The notes beneath the pieces were generated by a model, which saw nothing but the letters and a program-made list of their open reading frames with translations, was not told where the DNA came from and did not search any database. From Acidobacteriota bacterium (GTDB lineage Bacteria; Acidobacteriota; Aminicenantia; UBA2199): a DNA stretch of 59,659 nucleotides. Where the stretch lies: NCBI GenBank assembly GCA_018897435.1, contig JAHIKI010000047.1, positions 1-59,659 on the forward strand, read 5' to 3'. Position 1 is the first letter of the stretch; every line of letters starts with the position of its first letter. The position numbers and the translations under genes are program-made. Shown here one piece after another: positions 44,973 to 52,900 of the stretch.

Positions 44973-46244
44973 ATGAAGAAATTGCTCATTCTTATCATTT
45001 TTGTTTTTTTGGCGGCAGCATTGATCGGCAGCGCTGAAGAGAGCAAAAAAATATTAAATATTCAGAAAGCGTATGTCTTTTTGCCGGAATCCTTGTTGAT
45101 ATCGGAAACGGATTTGAATTGTTCCTATTTCATCAAAGCTGATATGGCGCAGGATATCAGGATCGTTGGCAAACATCTGTCGACTCACGAAAGGAAAGAA
45201 TTTTCCGATCATGACGAGTTGGTGATCAATAAAGGTTCCCGGGCCGGGCTTAAAGAGGGAGACCTGCTCATGATCATAAGCCAAGGCCGGGTCATCCGTC
45301 ACCCCCGCAACCATGACCGTTTGGGCCTGTATTTCTTGAAGAAATCGCTGGCCGAGATTACTTGCATTTATGACGAGCGGGCCGTAATTCAGTTGCAGAA
45401 AGGCTGCAACCCTGTCAATGTCGGTGATTTCGGCATTCTATACAAGCCGGAACAGACGCTGTTTGCCCAAAAAATTGATTACAAGCTTTGCCGCATCCCT
45501 AGCAACGCCGTCAGCGGCCATGTCGTGTTTTTCGATCTGGCCATGGGCATTCCCGGAGAAATTGCCGGCGACTCTCAATATGTGACGGTAGACCTGGGAG
45601 AAGGGGTGGTCGGCAAAGGGACTTTCCTGCTGATTTACCGCCAAGTGGCTTCTGATCTGCCGCCCTTGATCATAGGCCTGGGTATCGTGATTCACAGCGA
45701 GAACACCAATTCTACGGTGAAAATACTCGATGCCAGTTCGGATGTCAAGATCAATGACCGGATGCTGGTCCTGCCCAAAGAGCTAAAAACTGTACCCGGC
45801 AGCGCCGGGGAAAGGGAAAATATCCCGATCGTGGAAATGTTGCAAACCGAGAGCGAGGAACCTGGACTGACTGAAGGGGAGCCGGGAGCCGATGAAATGA
45901 TCGCCAACCTGAAAGTGGACGTCTTATTCGATTTTGACGGTAGGGTGCCCAGTGGTGATCATGCCGCCGATTTTACCGCCATCAAGGATTTTATTGCCGC
46001 CAAAAGTGAATACCTGATCACTCTGCGCGGCTATACCTGCAGCATCGGCCGGGAAGAATACAACCTGCGCCTCTCCTCGGATCGGGTGGAAACAATCAAG
46101 AATATTTTGATCAACCAGTACGGGATCGATGCCGCCCACATCGAGACGTTCTTTTACGGCGAAAAGGAACCCCAATTCGACAACAGCAGTGAAGTGGAGC
46201 GCAAGAAGAACCGGCTGGTGAAGATCGAGGTGAATGGCAAATGA
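44973..46244 (+). CDS. OmpA-family protein with FlgT-like N-terminal region
   Basis: A 423-residue exported protein. A signal peptide (1-20) is followed by a region of about 270 residues with repeated beta-rich motifs (KGSRAGLKEGDLLMI, VNVGDFGILY, INDRMLVLP). These recall the FlgT/SH3-like segments found in envelope proteins. The C-terminal OmpA domain (about 310-423) has LFDFDG and the peptidoglycan-binding LRGYTCSIGREEYNLRLSSDRV; the usual TD..G..NxxLSxxRA wording is varied. It should bind peptidoglycan non-covalently in the periplasm. Its stop overlaps the next start (ATGA), so the two proteins are made together. Confidence 0.85.
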   Translation: MKKLLILIIFVFLAAALIGSAEESKKILNIQKAYVFLPESLLISETDLNCSYFIKADMAQDIRIVGKHLSTHERKEFSDHDELVINKGSRAGLKEGDLLMIISQGRVIRHPRNHDRLGLYFLKKSLAEITCIYDERAVIQLQKGCNPVNVGDFGILYKPEQTLFAQKIDYKLCRIPSNAVSGHVVFFDLAMGIPGEIAGDSQYVTVDLGEGVVGKGTFLLIYRQVASDLPPLIIGLGIVIHSENTNSTVKILDASSDVKINDRMLVLPKELKTVPGSAGERENIPIVEMLQTESEEPGLTEGEPGADEMIANLKVDVLFDFDGRVPSGDHAADFTAIKDFIAAKSEYLITLRGYTCSIGREEYNLRLSSDRVETIKNILINQYGIDAAHIETFFYGEKEPQFDNSSEVERKKNRLVKIEVNGK

Positions 46245-46798
46245 AAATCGCCCTTTTTGCTTTGCTGGTTTGTTTCATAGGCGTCGGGTTCGCGCCGCTA
46301 TTCAGCAATGGCATTGACCTGGTCGCAATGAAAAAGCAGGAGGAAGAGAGAAGAAAGAAAAATGCCAAGTCAAAGCTGGTTGTCAATGACAGCAATATCA
46401 ATTCGATTTCTGTTGGCGGCAAAAAATATGGTTTTGTGCAGTTGGAATCCGACGAGCCCCTTGCCGACGAAGCGGTTGCGTCCATGCCCGGGAAAGGTGA
46501 CAAAGGGGATGTATCCAAGCAACCCGATTTTTGGAAAAAACAGCAGAGCGACCTGCAAGAGCGCATCGCCAAATTAAAAGAAGACATTGATCGTGAACAG
46601 CTGGATTTGAACAAGCTATGGTCCGATTTCTATATCAAGAATATCTCGGCCGAACAAGATGCCATCAAGGTCCAGATCTCACAACTGACCAATCAGATCG
46701 AGCAGAAAAAGCTTTTTCTGAGCCAGTCCGAGACACAGCTGGAAGATCTTTACGAAAAAGCCCGCAAAGCCGGAGTCCCTCCCGGCTGGCTCAGATAA
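46241..46798 (+). CDS. Exported coiled-coil protein of unknown function
   Basis: A 185-residue protein with a signal peptide (about 1-20). A charged KKQEEERRKKNAKSK stretch is followed by a short beta-like part (ISVGGKKYGFVQLE), and then a long predicted coiled coil (about 95-172) rich in K, E, Q and L heptads. It ends in ARKAGVPPGWLR. I cannot name a family; tails with PPGWLR after a coiled coil are, in my recollection, common in Acidobacteriota. Coupling to the OmpA gene (ATGA) suggests a periplasmic partner. Confidence 0.75.
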   Translation: MKIALFALLVCFIGVGFAPLFSNGIDLVAMKKQEEERRKKNAKSKLVVNDSNINSISVGGKKYGFVQLESDEPLADEAVASMPGKGDKGDVSKQPDFWKKQQSDLQERIAKLKEDIDREQLDLNKLWSDFYIKNISAEQDAIKVQISQLTNQIEQKKLFLSQSETQLEDLYEKARKAGVPPGWLR

Positions 46799-46857
46799 CC
46801 CAATTTATCCGCCGGCCCGGGTTTCACGGCAGTCCCTTTGCCAAGCGCGCTTGCTGT

Positions 46858-46886
46858 TTGCAAAATCTCGATGGGGATGATAAGAT
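46858..46886 (+). promoter_or_regulatory. Promoter of the polyprenyl synthase operon
   Basis: TTGCAA (46858-46863), a 17-bp spacer and TAAGAT (46881-46886). The start of transcription is predicted about 5 nt before the ATG at 46898, where no ribosome site is present. Confidence 0.4.
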
Positions 46887-46897
46887 AAATACCACCC

Positions 46898-47839
46898 ATG
46901 GACTATTTAAAAGTGCAGGAACCGATTCTGCCGTTGCTCAGATCTACTGAAAAGGTCCTGGCCAGGCAACTGCGCAGCAAAGTCAGCTTGATCTCTGAAC
47001 TGCGTCAGCACACGCCGGTCGGCAAGGGAAAAAAGATCCGCGCCGCGTTTTTTTTCCTGTTAGCCGGGATGAACCGTGTCGGCGCTGACGGGCTGCCGCA
47101 GATGGCGGCTGCCATTGAAATGCTTCATTTGTCCAGCCTTGTTCACGATGATATTGTGGATAATTCCGCCTGGCGGCGCGGCGAAAAAACAACCAATCAC
47201 CATTTCGGCAATTATCTTTCTCTGCTCTGGGGCGATTTTTTGTTCATTACCTCGCTGTGCATGCTCTCTGCTCAAAATCGCAGCAGGATCATGGACATGA
47301 TGCTGGACGCTTCCCGGCAGATGATCGAGGGGCAGATCCTGGAATTTGCGAACAACTTCAACTACTGCATCCGCTCCCGGACCTATTACGATATCATTCG
47401 CAAAAAAACATCGTCCATGTTTGCCGGCATTGCCAGTCTGGCAGCCCAATTGAATGAAAAACCAGCGCGGGCCGCCGCCGATTTCTACCGTTTCGGCCAG
47501 GATTTCGGCATGATCTTTCAGATCAGCGACGATCTTCTGGATATCTTTTCCGACAGTGCCGGCAAAAGCCGTTTTCAGGATCTGCAAGAAGGCAAGGTGA
47601 CCTTGCCCTATATCCTGTTGCTGCGCCACGACGCATTGCCGCTCATCAAGAATTTCCACCGCTCCAGACCGCAGTCGCTGCTGGAGCGTTGCCGGACCCT
47701 GGGTATCAAGGAGCAGTCGCTGCAGATCATTGATCGTTATTACAGGAAATGCACCTCTTTTTTGGAATCGTTCCCCCCCTCTGCCCATCGCGAGTCAATG
47801 GCGAACTTGCTGGAGTTCATCCGCTACCGTGATTACTGA
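46898..47839 (+). CDS. Polyprenyl diphosphate synthase
   Basis: A 313-residue trans-prenyltransferase. The first Asp-rich motif is D84-D-I-V-D88 (LVHDDIVDNS) and the second is DDLLD near 207 (FQISDDLLDIFSD). The K/R-rich N-terminal KGKKIRAAFFFLLAG binds isopentenyl diphosphate. It makes long-chain isoprenoid diphosphates for quinones (octaprenyl/heptaprenyl type); chain length cannot be fixed from motifs alone. Its 3' end overlaps the CYTH gene by 11 bp. No ribosome site precedes the ATG. Confidence 0.92.
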   Translation: MDYLKVQEPILPLLRSTEKVLARQLRSKVSLISELRQHTPVGKGKKIRAAFFFLLAGMNRVGADGLPQMAAAIEMLHLSSLVHDDIVDNSAWRRGEKTTNHHFGNYLSLLWGDFLFITSLCMLSAQNRSRIMDMMLDASRQMIEGQILEFANNFNYCIRSRTYYDIIRKKTSSMFAGIASLAAQLNEKPARAAADFYRFGQDFGMIFQISDDLLDIFSDSAGKSRFQDLQEGKVTLPYILLLRHDALPLIKNFHRSRPQSLLERCRTLGIKEQSLQIIDRYYRKCTSFLESFPPSAHRESMANLLEFIRYRDY

Positions 47840-48377
47840 AAACCCGGTTGAAATAGAAGTGAAAATTAAGGTCGAGCGCCTGGAACCATGGCGTGAAAAA
47901 CTCCTGCGCCTGCAGGCGGTGCTGGAGTGTCCCCGGGTTTTGGAAAGGAATCTGGTCTTCGACACGGCCCGTCAGCGCTTGAAAAAACGGGGCATTCTCC
48001 TGCGCTTGCGCCGGCTGGACAGCGGAAGCATTTTAACCATGAAAATGCCGGTGCAAAAAAGCTCCCTATATAAGATGCGCGAGGAGATCGAGGCCGGGGT
48101 TTCCGATTTCGCCAATATGAAAAAGATCCTGCTGGGCGTCGGTTTTAAAATTTTTTTTGTTTATGAAAAATACCGGGAAGTGTTCAAAAGAAAAGGCATT
48201 CGTGTCATGCTCGACGAGACGCCGATCGGGAATTTCCTGGAAATCGAGGGCGAACCGGCCGCTATTGACGCCATGGCTGCGGAGTTGGGATTCTCTGCAA
48301 AGGATTATATTACCGATTCCTATCACCGGCTTTTTCTCCTTAGCGGACGTTCCGGCAACATGGAATTTCAAGCGTGA
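47829..48377 (+). CDS. CYTH-domain protein (class IV adenylate cyclase / triphosphatase-like)
   Basis: A 182-residue protein whose N-terminus shows the CYTH signature ExExK as E8-I-E10-V-K12. Basic and acidic strands follow (LLRLRRLDSGSILTMKMP, EIEAGV, FLEIEGEP) and line the tunnel that holds a triphosphate and Mg2+. Members include CyaB-type adenylate cyclases, thiamine triphosphatases and inorganic triphosphatases; the substrate is not decided by sequence. I chose the GTG at 47829, which gives the CYTH start and overlaps the previous gene by only 11 bp; an in-frame start at 47730 would overlap by over 100 bp. Confidence 0.85.
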   Translation: MITENPVEIEVKIKVERLEPWREKLLRLQAVLECPRVLERNLVFDTARQRLKKRGILLRLRRLDSGSILTMKMPVQKSSLYKMREEIEAGVSDFANMKKILLGVGFKIFFVYEKYREVFKRKGIRVMLDETPIGNFLEIEGEPAAIDAMAAELGFSAKDYITDSYHRLFLLSGRSGNMEFQA

Positions 48378-49225
48378 AATTTTTCATCCTGGCCGGCGGT
48401 TACGGCCATAGGGCCGAGCCGCTCTCACTGATCAAACCGAAGCCGGTTTTTCCTCTGAACGGAATGCCGCTGCTCACTTTGCTGCTGCAGCAATTGCGCG
48501 CCCAGGATTGGTCGGAGGGGTTCATCAACCCGCAGCACCTGGGCGAACAGGTGGTCGCGGCGGCAGACGGCTACGGAATTCACTTTATCCGCGAAAAAGA
48601 GTTGAGCGGCAGCCGCGTGTTGAGGCAGGCACTGCCTTTCTTTACAGATTGGCTGCTGGCGGTCAACGGCGACACTTTCTTGGAAATTCCCCTGACCGGG
48701 CTGCTGGAAAAAACCACTGCCACGGACGTGGACGGCGTCCTGCTGGTGCGCCCGGACCATACGAGCAATTATGCCGGACTGTGCGTCGATGTTGACGGTT
48801 TTCTGGAGAGCGACGGTCCGCAGCCCGGATCGGGATTGATGTATGCCGGCGTGGCCCTGTTCAGGAAAAAGGCGGTAGAAAAAATAGACGAAGCCAACTT
48901 TTTCAAAAGTATTCAAAAAAACCGCCTGCGCTTCCAGACCGTTTTGTATGACGGGATCTGGCTGGATGTGGGCACCCCGGAAATGTATTTCCAGGCCAAT
49001 TGGGAATACAAAACATATTGCTCGGATCCGCAGCCCAATGCCTTTTCGGGAAATGTCGAGATTTCGCCAGCTTCCCGGGTGGAAAAATCGGTGCTCTGGG
49101 AAAACAGCCGCATCGGCCCCGGCGTCCATTTGTCGGAGTGCATCGTGACCGGAAACCTGCGGCTGGAAAATACCAGTCACAGCGGACAGATCATTTCCCA
49201 GCAGGGAGTTTTTCCGCTGTTTTGA
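48374..49225 (+). CDS. NDP-sugar nucleotidyltransferase-like protein
   Basis: A 283-residue protein with the nucleotide-binding opening LAGGYGHRAEPLSLIKPKP (8-27 region), a variant of GGxGTRLxPLTxxxPKP in which the usual Thr is His. Further along it has LLAVNGDTFLEI (metal-binding Asp) and a short C-terminal left-handed-helix-like stretch (SPASRVEKSVLWENSRIGPG). This resembles mannose-1-phosphate guanylyltransferases and related enzymes that activate sugars for polysaccharides; the His change and short length make the exact reaction uncertain. GTG start overlapping the CYTH stop (GTGA). Confidence 0.85.
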   Translation: MKFFILAGGYGHRAEPLSLIKPKPVFPLNGMPLLTLLLQQLRAQDWSEGFINPQHLGEQVVAAADGYGIHFIREKELSGSRVLRQALPFFTDWLLAVNGDTFLEIPLTGLLEKTTATDVDGVLLVRPDHTSNYAGLCVDVDGFLESDGPQPGSGLMYAGVALFRKKAVEKIDEANFFKSIQKNRLRFQTVLYDGIWLDVGTPEMYFQANWEYKTYCSDPQPNAFSGNVEISPASRVEKSVLWENSRIGPGVHLSECIVTGNLRLENTSHSGQIISQQGVFPLF

Positions 49226-49297
49226 ATTCGGCAGGAAAATTTTTCCGGCCTCTTGTTTTTTGCCGGGAAACAGTTTACTATTATAGCGGGAGTCAAC

Positions 49298-49852
49298 ATG
49301 AAGGACATCAATTTATTGCTTGAAAAATTCAAGATGATCACCGCTGACGGCCATTCGGATACGACTTTCAAATCGGTCATCTACGATATCGCCAAGTTTT
49401 ATTGTGATAATTTCGATCTGGAAGTCGACGAAGTGGCCATATTGCTCACCGACAAGGACAACATGGTGCTGTCTTTCGCCTACCCCGAGCACCTGGTCAA
49501 CGCCGGCATGATCCCGATCTCCTCCCCCGACGCCTTCGCGGCCCGGGTCTACAAGCTGAACCGTGGGCTGATCGAGAACAATTTCCACCAGATGAAGCAC
49601 CTGCATCTTTTTGAATTCATCAAGGGGCCCGGCGCCAAGGACCGCAAAATATGGAAGATGATGAGCACGGTCTTGCGCGGCGATGACTTGAATTTCGGCA
49701 TCATTGAACTTTCCCGCAAAGGGTCGACAATGGACGAAGCGGGAGAGGATTTCAGCCCGGAAAACCTGGAATTTTTTGAAAACACCATCGTTGAGATCAC
49801 TCCTTATTTGCGCAAGGTCCTGCCGGTCGATTTCAGGGGAAAACTCGTTTGA
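49298..49852 (+). CDS. GAF-like protein of unknown function
   Basis: A 184-residue soluble protein with alternating helices and strands resembling a GAF sensor domain (FCDNF-like DIAKFYCDNFDLEVDEVAILL, then LNFGIIELSRKG, and a C-terminal helix ENLEFFENTIVEITPYL). No catalytic motif is visible. Coupling to pyrE (TTGA overlap) could mean a regulatory input, but that is a guess. The ATG at 49298 has GGGAG 8 bp upstream; an in-frame start 15 codons earlier lacks one. Confidence 0.7.
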   Translation: MKDINLLLEKFKMITADGHSDTTFKSVIYDIAKFYCDNFDLEVDEVAILLTDKDNMVLSFAYPEHLVNAGMIPISSPDAFAARVYKLNRGLIENNFHQMKHLHLFEFIKGPGAKDRKIWKMMSTVLRGDDLNFGIIELSRKGSTMDEAGEDFSPENLEFFENTIVEITPYLRKVLPVDFRGKLV

Positions 49853-50382
49853 AAGACCGCCTGCGCGCGATCCTGCTGGAAAAATCGGTGGTCAAGGGCA
49901 GGGAATTCAAATTGGCCTCGGGCAAGACCAGCGATTTTTATGTCGATGCCCGGGTGACCACCCTGGACGCCGAAGGGGCCGCCCTGTGCGGCCGGATCTT
50001 TTTGGACATGCTGTCCGCTTTTAAAGTGGACGCGGTAGGCGGCTATTCGATCGGCGCTGATCCCATCGTTGCGGCCATCGCCGTCACCAGTTATCTCGAT
50101 AAAAAGCCGCTGCCGGCCTTCATCATCCGCAAGGAAGAGAAAAGTCACGGCACGCGCAAGATGATCGAGGGCAATTTCCGTTCCGGCATGCGCGTGGCCC
50201 TGTTCGACGACGTGATCACCTCGGGCGGCTCGATCATCAAGGGCGCCAGGCAGGTCGAGTCCGAAGGCGGCCAGGTTGAGGTGATCATGGCCGTGCTCGA
50301 CCGCCAGGAAGGCGGCCGCGAAGCGATCGAATCCCATGGCTACCGCTTCTTGTCCATTTTTACAAAAAAAGATTTGCTGTAA
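49849..50382 (+). CDS. pyrE: Orotate phosphoribosyltransferase
   Basis: A 177-residue enzyme of pyrimidine synthesis that joins orotate and PRPP to make OMP. The PRPP-binding motif is visible as VALFDDVITSGGSI (about 115-128), and the catalytic loop with RKEEKSHGTRK, matching the RKEAKDHG-type loop, lies about 20 residues before. TTG start overlapping the previous stop. Somewhat shorter than E. coli PyrE (213), but typical of the short bacterial form. Confidence 0.94.
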   Translation: MKDRLRAILLEKSVVKGREFKLASGKTSDFYVDARVTTLDAEGAALCGRIFLDMLSAFKVDAVGGYSIGADPIVAAIAVTSYLDKKPLPAFIIRKEEKSHGTRKMIEGNFRSGMRVALFDDVITSGGSIIKGARQVESEGGQVEVIMAVLDRQEGGREAIESHGYRFLSIFTKKDLL

Positions 50383-50405
50383 ATTCCTGCTCCAGGAAGA
50401 AAAAC

Positions 50406-51002
50406 ATGATGGTTGATGTATTGGTTATTTTAAAGAATATATTGGAATTCATCGATTTTAATAATAAGACTGTAATAGCCGTTGGCGCCGGCGGCGGACA
50501 ATTTGCCGAATATGGCAAAAAAGCGCGCCGGATTATTGCAGTGGATTCCAATCCGCAAGCATTGGCGGCCCTGCAAGAAAAAGTGGCTGTCATAGGGTTG
50601 ACCGATCGCTTTAAATATCATGCCGGGGATTTTGATACTTTTGCCTCGGCTGCGGACATGGTTTTTTTTGAATTTTGCCTGCACGAAATGGCCGACCCGC
50701 TTCAAGCGCTGGCCAAGGCGAAAAGCATGGCACCGCAGGTGGTGATCTTCGATCATTCCCCGGATTCACCCTGGGCTTACATTACAGCAGAAGAAATAAA
50801 GGTGAAAAATGCCTGGCAAGCCATCCAGACCCAAAAACCGAGTCGCGTGCAGCACTTCCAAAGCCTACAAAGCTTTGCCACATTTGCCGAGCTTGAAGCC
50901 AAGGTCATCCCCCAGGGCGAAGTGAGTTTGCAACGAATTGGGAAATACCGTGGGCAACAAAACTTTACTATTCCCATGTCTTACGGCCTGGCTTTGCTGT
51001 AA
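50406..51002 (+). CDS. Class I SAM-dependent methyltransferase
   Basis: A 198-residue protein with a Rossmann SAM-binding loop VGAGGGQFAEYG (about 26-37), the acidic end of strand 2 in AVDSNPQAL, and the post-II motif HAGDFDTF. The motif IV region reads FFEFCLHEM. It most resembles small-molecule methyltransferases (Methyltransf_25/11 type); the substrate is unknown. More AT-rich codon use than pyrE, with its own ATG shortly after the pyrE stop. Confidence 0.82.
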   Translation: MMVDVLVILKNILEFIDFNNKTVIAVGAGGGQFAEYGKKARRIIAVDSNPQALAALQEKVAVIGLTDRFKYHAGDFDTFASAADMVFFEFCLHEMADPLQALAKAKSMAPQVVIFDHSPDSPWAYITAEEIKVKNAWQAIQTQKPSRVQHFQSLQSFATFAELEAKVIPQGEVSLQRIGKYRGQQNFTIPMSYGLALL

Positions 51003-51034
51003 ATATTGAAAAAACCACTACTGAATGCGGAATG

Positions 51035-51063
51035 TTGACATTGCAAATAATGATCCTTAAAAT
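51035..51063 (+). promoter_or_regulatory. Promoter of the exported-protein gene at 51070
   Basis: TTGACA (51035-51040), a 17-bp spacer and TAAAAT (51058-51063). The GTG start at 51070 is exactly where transcription would begin. Most of this promoter lies inside the dispersed 31-bp repeat. Confidence 0.55.
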
Positions 51064-51068
51064 GCAGG
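51038..51068 (+). repeat. Dispersed 31-bp repeat, copy 2
   Basis: ACATTGCAAATAATGATCC followed by TTAAAATGCAGG. It is identical to copy 1 (24429-24459) over the first 19 bases and 28 of 31 overall. The shared part includes the spacer of the promoter, so chance promoter resemblance does not explain it. Confidence 0.6.
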
Positions 51069-51069
51069 T

Positions 51070-51690
51070 GTGGAGTTACCAGTGCATCAACGAATTTATT
51101 TCATTCTGCTGATCTTGCTCGCCGTCCTGAGCGCAGCGGCCACGACTCCGGTCACTATCCCTGATGACCGCGGCTTCGATCCAACCGGTATCTGGTATGG
51201 CCAGCACGGGCCCCTTGCGCTGATGCGCGCCGGCGATACGCTGTCTTTCTCCTACTCGGCGGTGTTTGGCGCGACCGCGCACATCTGCGATGGCATCGGT
51301 GTCGCCGGCTTCGTCGGCAACGGGAAATGGGAGTACGTCGACGAGCAGGGGACCGTCACTTTCACGACGAAGGACGGCAAGGTGACAATGCAGACCAGTG
51401 CCGGGATCGCCTCGTTCTGCGGCGCCAATTGGCCAGGTGACACCTTCACCAAGGACTCCTGGAAACCGGCTTTCCGCTGCCAGGTGACCGAGCCGAAAGC
51501 ACATTTCTTTGTCGTCGGTGCACTTCCGTCCGCGCAGCGCCAGGGCTTTGTCGTCAAAGGCGACTGGGTCGAGGCGGTCGGTCTGGTCAACGAGTCCTCG
51601 GCTGCCTGGCTGCTAACCCGCTTCGTGGGCAAGACCCGCACTACCGCCGGGCTGCTTGAGCGCGACGCGCTCGAGTGCCACGAGGAGTAG
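51070..51690 (+). CDS. Exported protein of unknown function
   Basis: A 206-residue protein with a signal peptide (about 9-24, ILLILLAVLSAAATT). Its mature part contains FDPTGIWYGQHGPLALMRAG, a small beta-rich domain with two cysteines at ICDG and FCGAN, and further cysteines FRCQV and ECHEE. No family is recognised. The GTG at 51070 has no ribosome site and would lie at the start of the mRNA; a GTG at 51082 is the alternative. It leads four neighbouring exported proteins. Confidence 0.6.
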   Translation: MELPVHQRIYFILLILLAVLSAAATTPVTIPDDRGFDPTGIWYGQHGPLALMRAGDTLSFSYSAVFGATAHICDGIGVAGFVGNGKWEYVDEQGTVTFTTKDGKVTMQTSAGIASFCGANWPGDTFTKDSWKPAFRCQVTEPKAHFFVVGALPSAQRQGFVVKGDWVEAVGLVNESSAAWLLTRFVGKTRTTAGLLERDALECHEE

Positions 51691-51741
51691 CCCTCCGTGC
51701 CTCATTCTGTTAATTTATCCAAGAACTAAAGGAGACACACC

Positions 51742-52251
51742 ATGAAGATCGTAGCAATTTCCCTCGCTTTGATGCTTACCGCCGTGACCGGCTTCGCCGT
51801 TTCCGACCAGATAACCAAGATCCATGACCTTACCTTTGTTTCCACCCTTGAGCTCTCAGTGCCTGAGCCGGCCGGACTCGACGCTTTGCTCATTGTCCAC
51901 CCCAAAGACGCCAAATCCGGAGTTGAGAAGATGAGCATCACGGCGGTTCGCTTCCCCGCGGACGCAGTCGGTGCCGGCGGCATGTCGGATGCAGAGTTGC
52001 TTGAGTATGTCAAGACCGTTTTTCTGGCGACGTCAAGGCCGGGCACACCGGTAGAACGGACTTTCCTCGCCCGCAAGGTACTGGGTGAGGCTTTAGAAAA
52101 GTCGATTCCAACCCCAGCGCGGGCTGAGGTATACGTCGTTTCGCTCAAGACAGGGGCCAAAGTCGTTCTCGGCTTCGTCTTTGCGCCGGATTTCGCGGCG
52201 CAGGCCGGGCAGGTAATCGCCGAAGTGGCGGCCTCACTCAGGGAAGATTGA
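51742..52251 (+). CDS. Exported protein of unknown function
   Basis: A 169-residue protein with a signal peptide (1-20, KIVAISLALMLTAVTGFAVS) and a mixed alpha/beta mature domain (LSVPEPAGLDALLIVHPKDA, then VVSLKTGAKVVLGFVFAPDF). A ribosome site AAAGGAGA precedes the ATG. No motif names a family. It lies 51 bp after the previous gene and 53 bp before the lipoprotein gene, so cotranscription is likely. Confidence 0.65.
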   Translation: MKIVAISLALMLTAVTGFAVSDQITKIHDLTFVSTLELSVPEPAGLDALLIVHPKDAKSGVEKMSITAVRFPADAVGAGGMSDAELLEYVKTVFLATSRPGTPVERTFLARKVLGEALEKSIPTPARAEVYVVSLKTGAKVVLGFVFAPDFAAQAGQVIAEVAASLRED

Positions 52252-52304
52252 TTTTGTTTTAAGTAGGCGAGGGGAAAATAGGATCGCTCAAGGAGGTATT
52301 GGTT

Positions 52305-52811
52305 ATGAATAAAAAAGCATTTTCAATTCTTTTTCTGCTCGGTTTGTCATTGATATTAACTGCCTGCGGCGGAAAACCCGGTGAAGCGGGCAATTCACAA
52401 AACCAGGCTGCTCCCGCCGTCTCGACCGCCGCGGCTCAATTCACAGGCACGTCCTTGGCCAAAGACATTCTCTCCTGCTTCGACCAATGTGTGGCTGAAG
52501 CGGCCGGGCTTTCCTTCGGCAAGCCGGAAGCGGCTGAGCTGACACCCAAACTGCAAGCCTTGTACAAAAGATACGAAGAGAAAATGATTGAACTGAACAG
52601 AAAATACCTGGCCCTCAAAGCGGAAAATATCAGTGAATTCGGAGCAGCCAACATTTACCTGGGAGAAAACCGGGGCAAGCATGTTTTTAACAAGGACAAC
52701 ACCTTGAGCGCAGCCGTGGCCTTTTACAATTTCCAGAAAGGCGACCAGGCCATGGTCAACCTGCTTTCCAATGAGATCGTGAAACTACTTGATGTCGCAG
52801 TGAAAATGTAA
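52305..52811 (+). CDS. Putative lipoprotein of unknown function
   Basis: A 168-residue protein with a lipoprotein signal LLGLSLILTACGG (lipobox LTAC, lipidated Cys about residue 21). A low-complexity Gly/Gln/Ala linker follows, then a helical domain (about 50-168) with CFDQCVAEAAG and ALYKRYEEKMIELNRKY. A TTG two codons upstream is in frame, but the ATG at 52305 has AGGAGG 8 bp upstream. No family is recognised. Confidence 0.75.
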   Translation: MNKKAFSILFLLGLSLILTACGGKPGEAGNSQNQAAPAVSTAAAQFTGTSLAKDILSCFDQCVAEAAGLSFGKPEAAELTPKLQALYKRYEEKMIELNRKYLALKAENISEFGAANIYLGENRGKHVFNKDNTLSAAVAFYNFQKGDQAMVNLLSNEIVKLLDVAVKM

Positions 52812-52900
52812 GGGGTCTTTCATAGGTCCATGGGGAAAAATCTTGCTCGGAGCTTTACTTCCTATTATGCTGTAAGTCACGTTAGCCAAGGGAGGTTATC

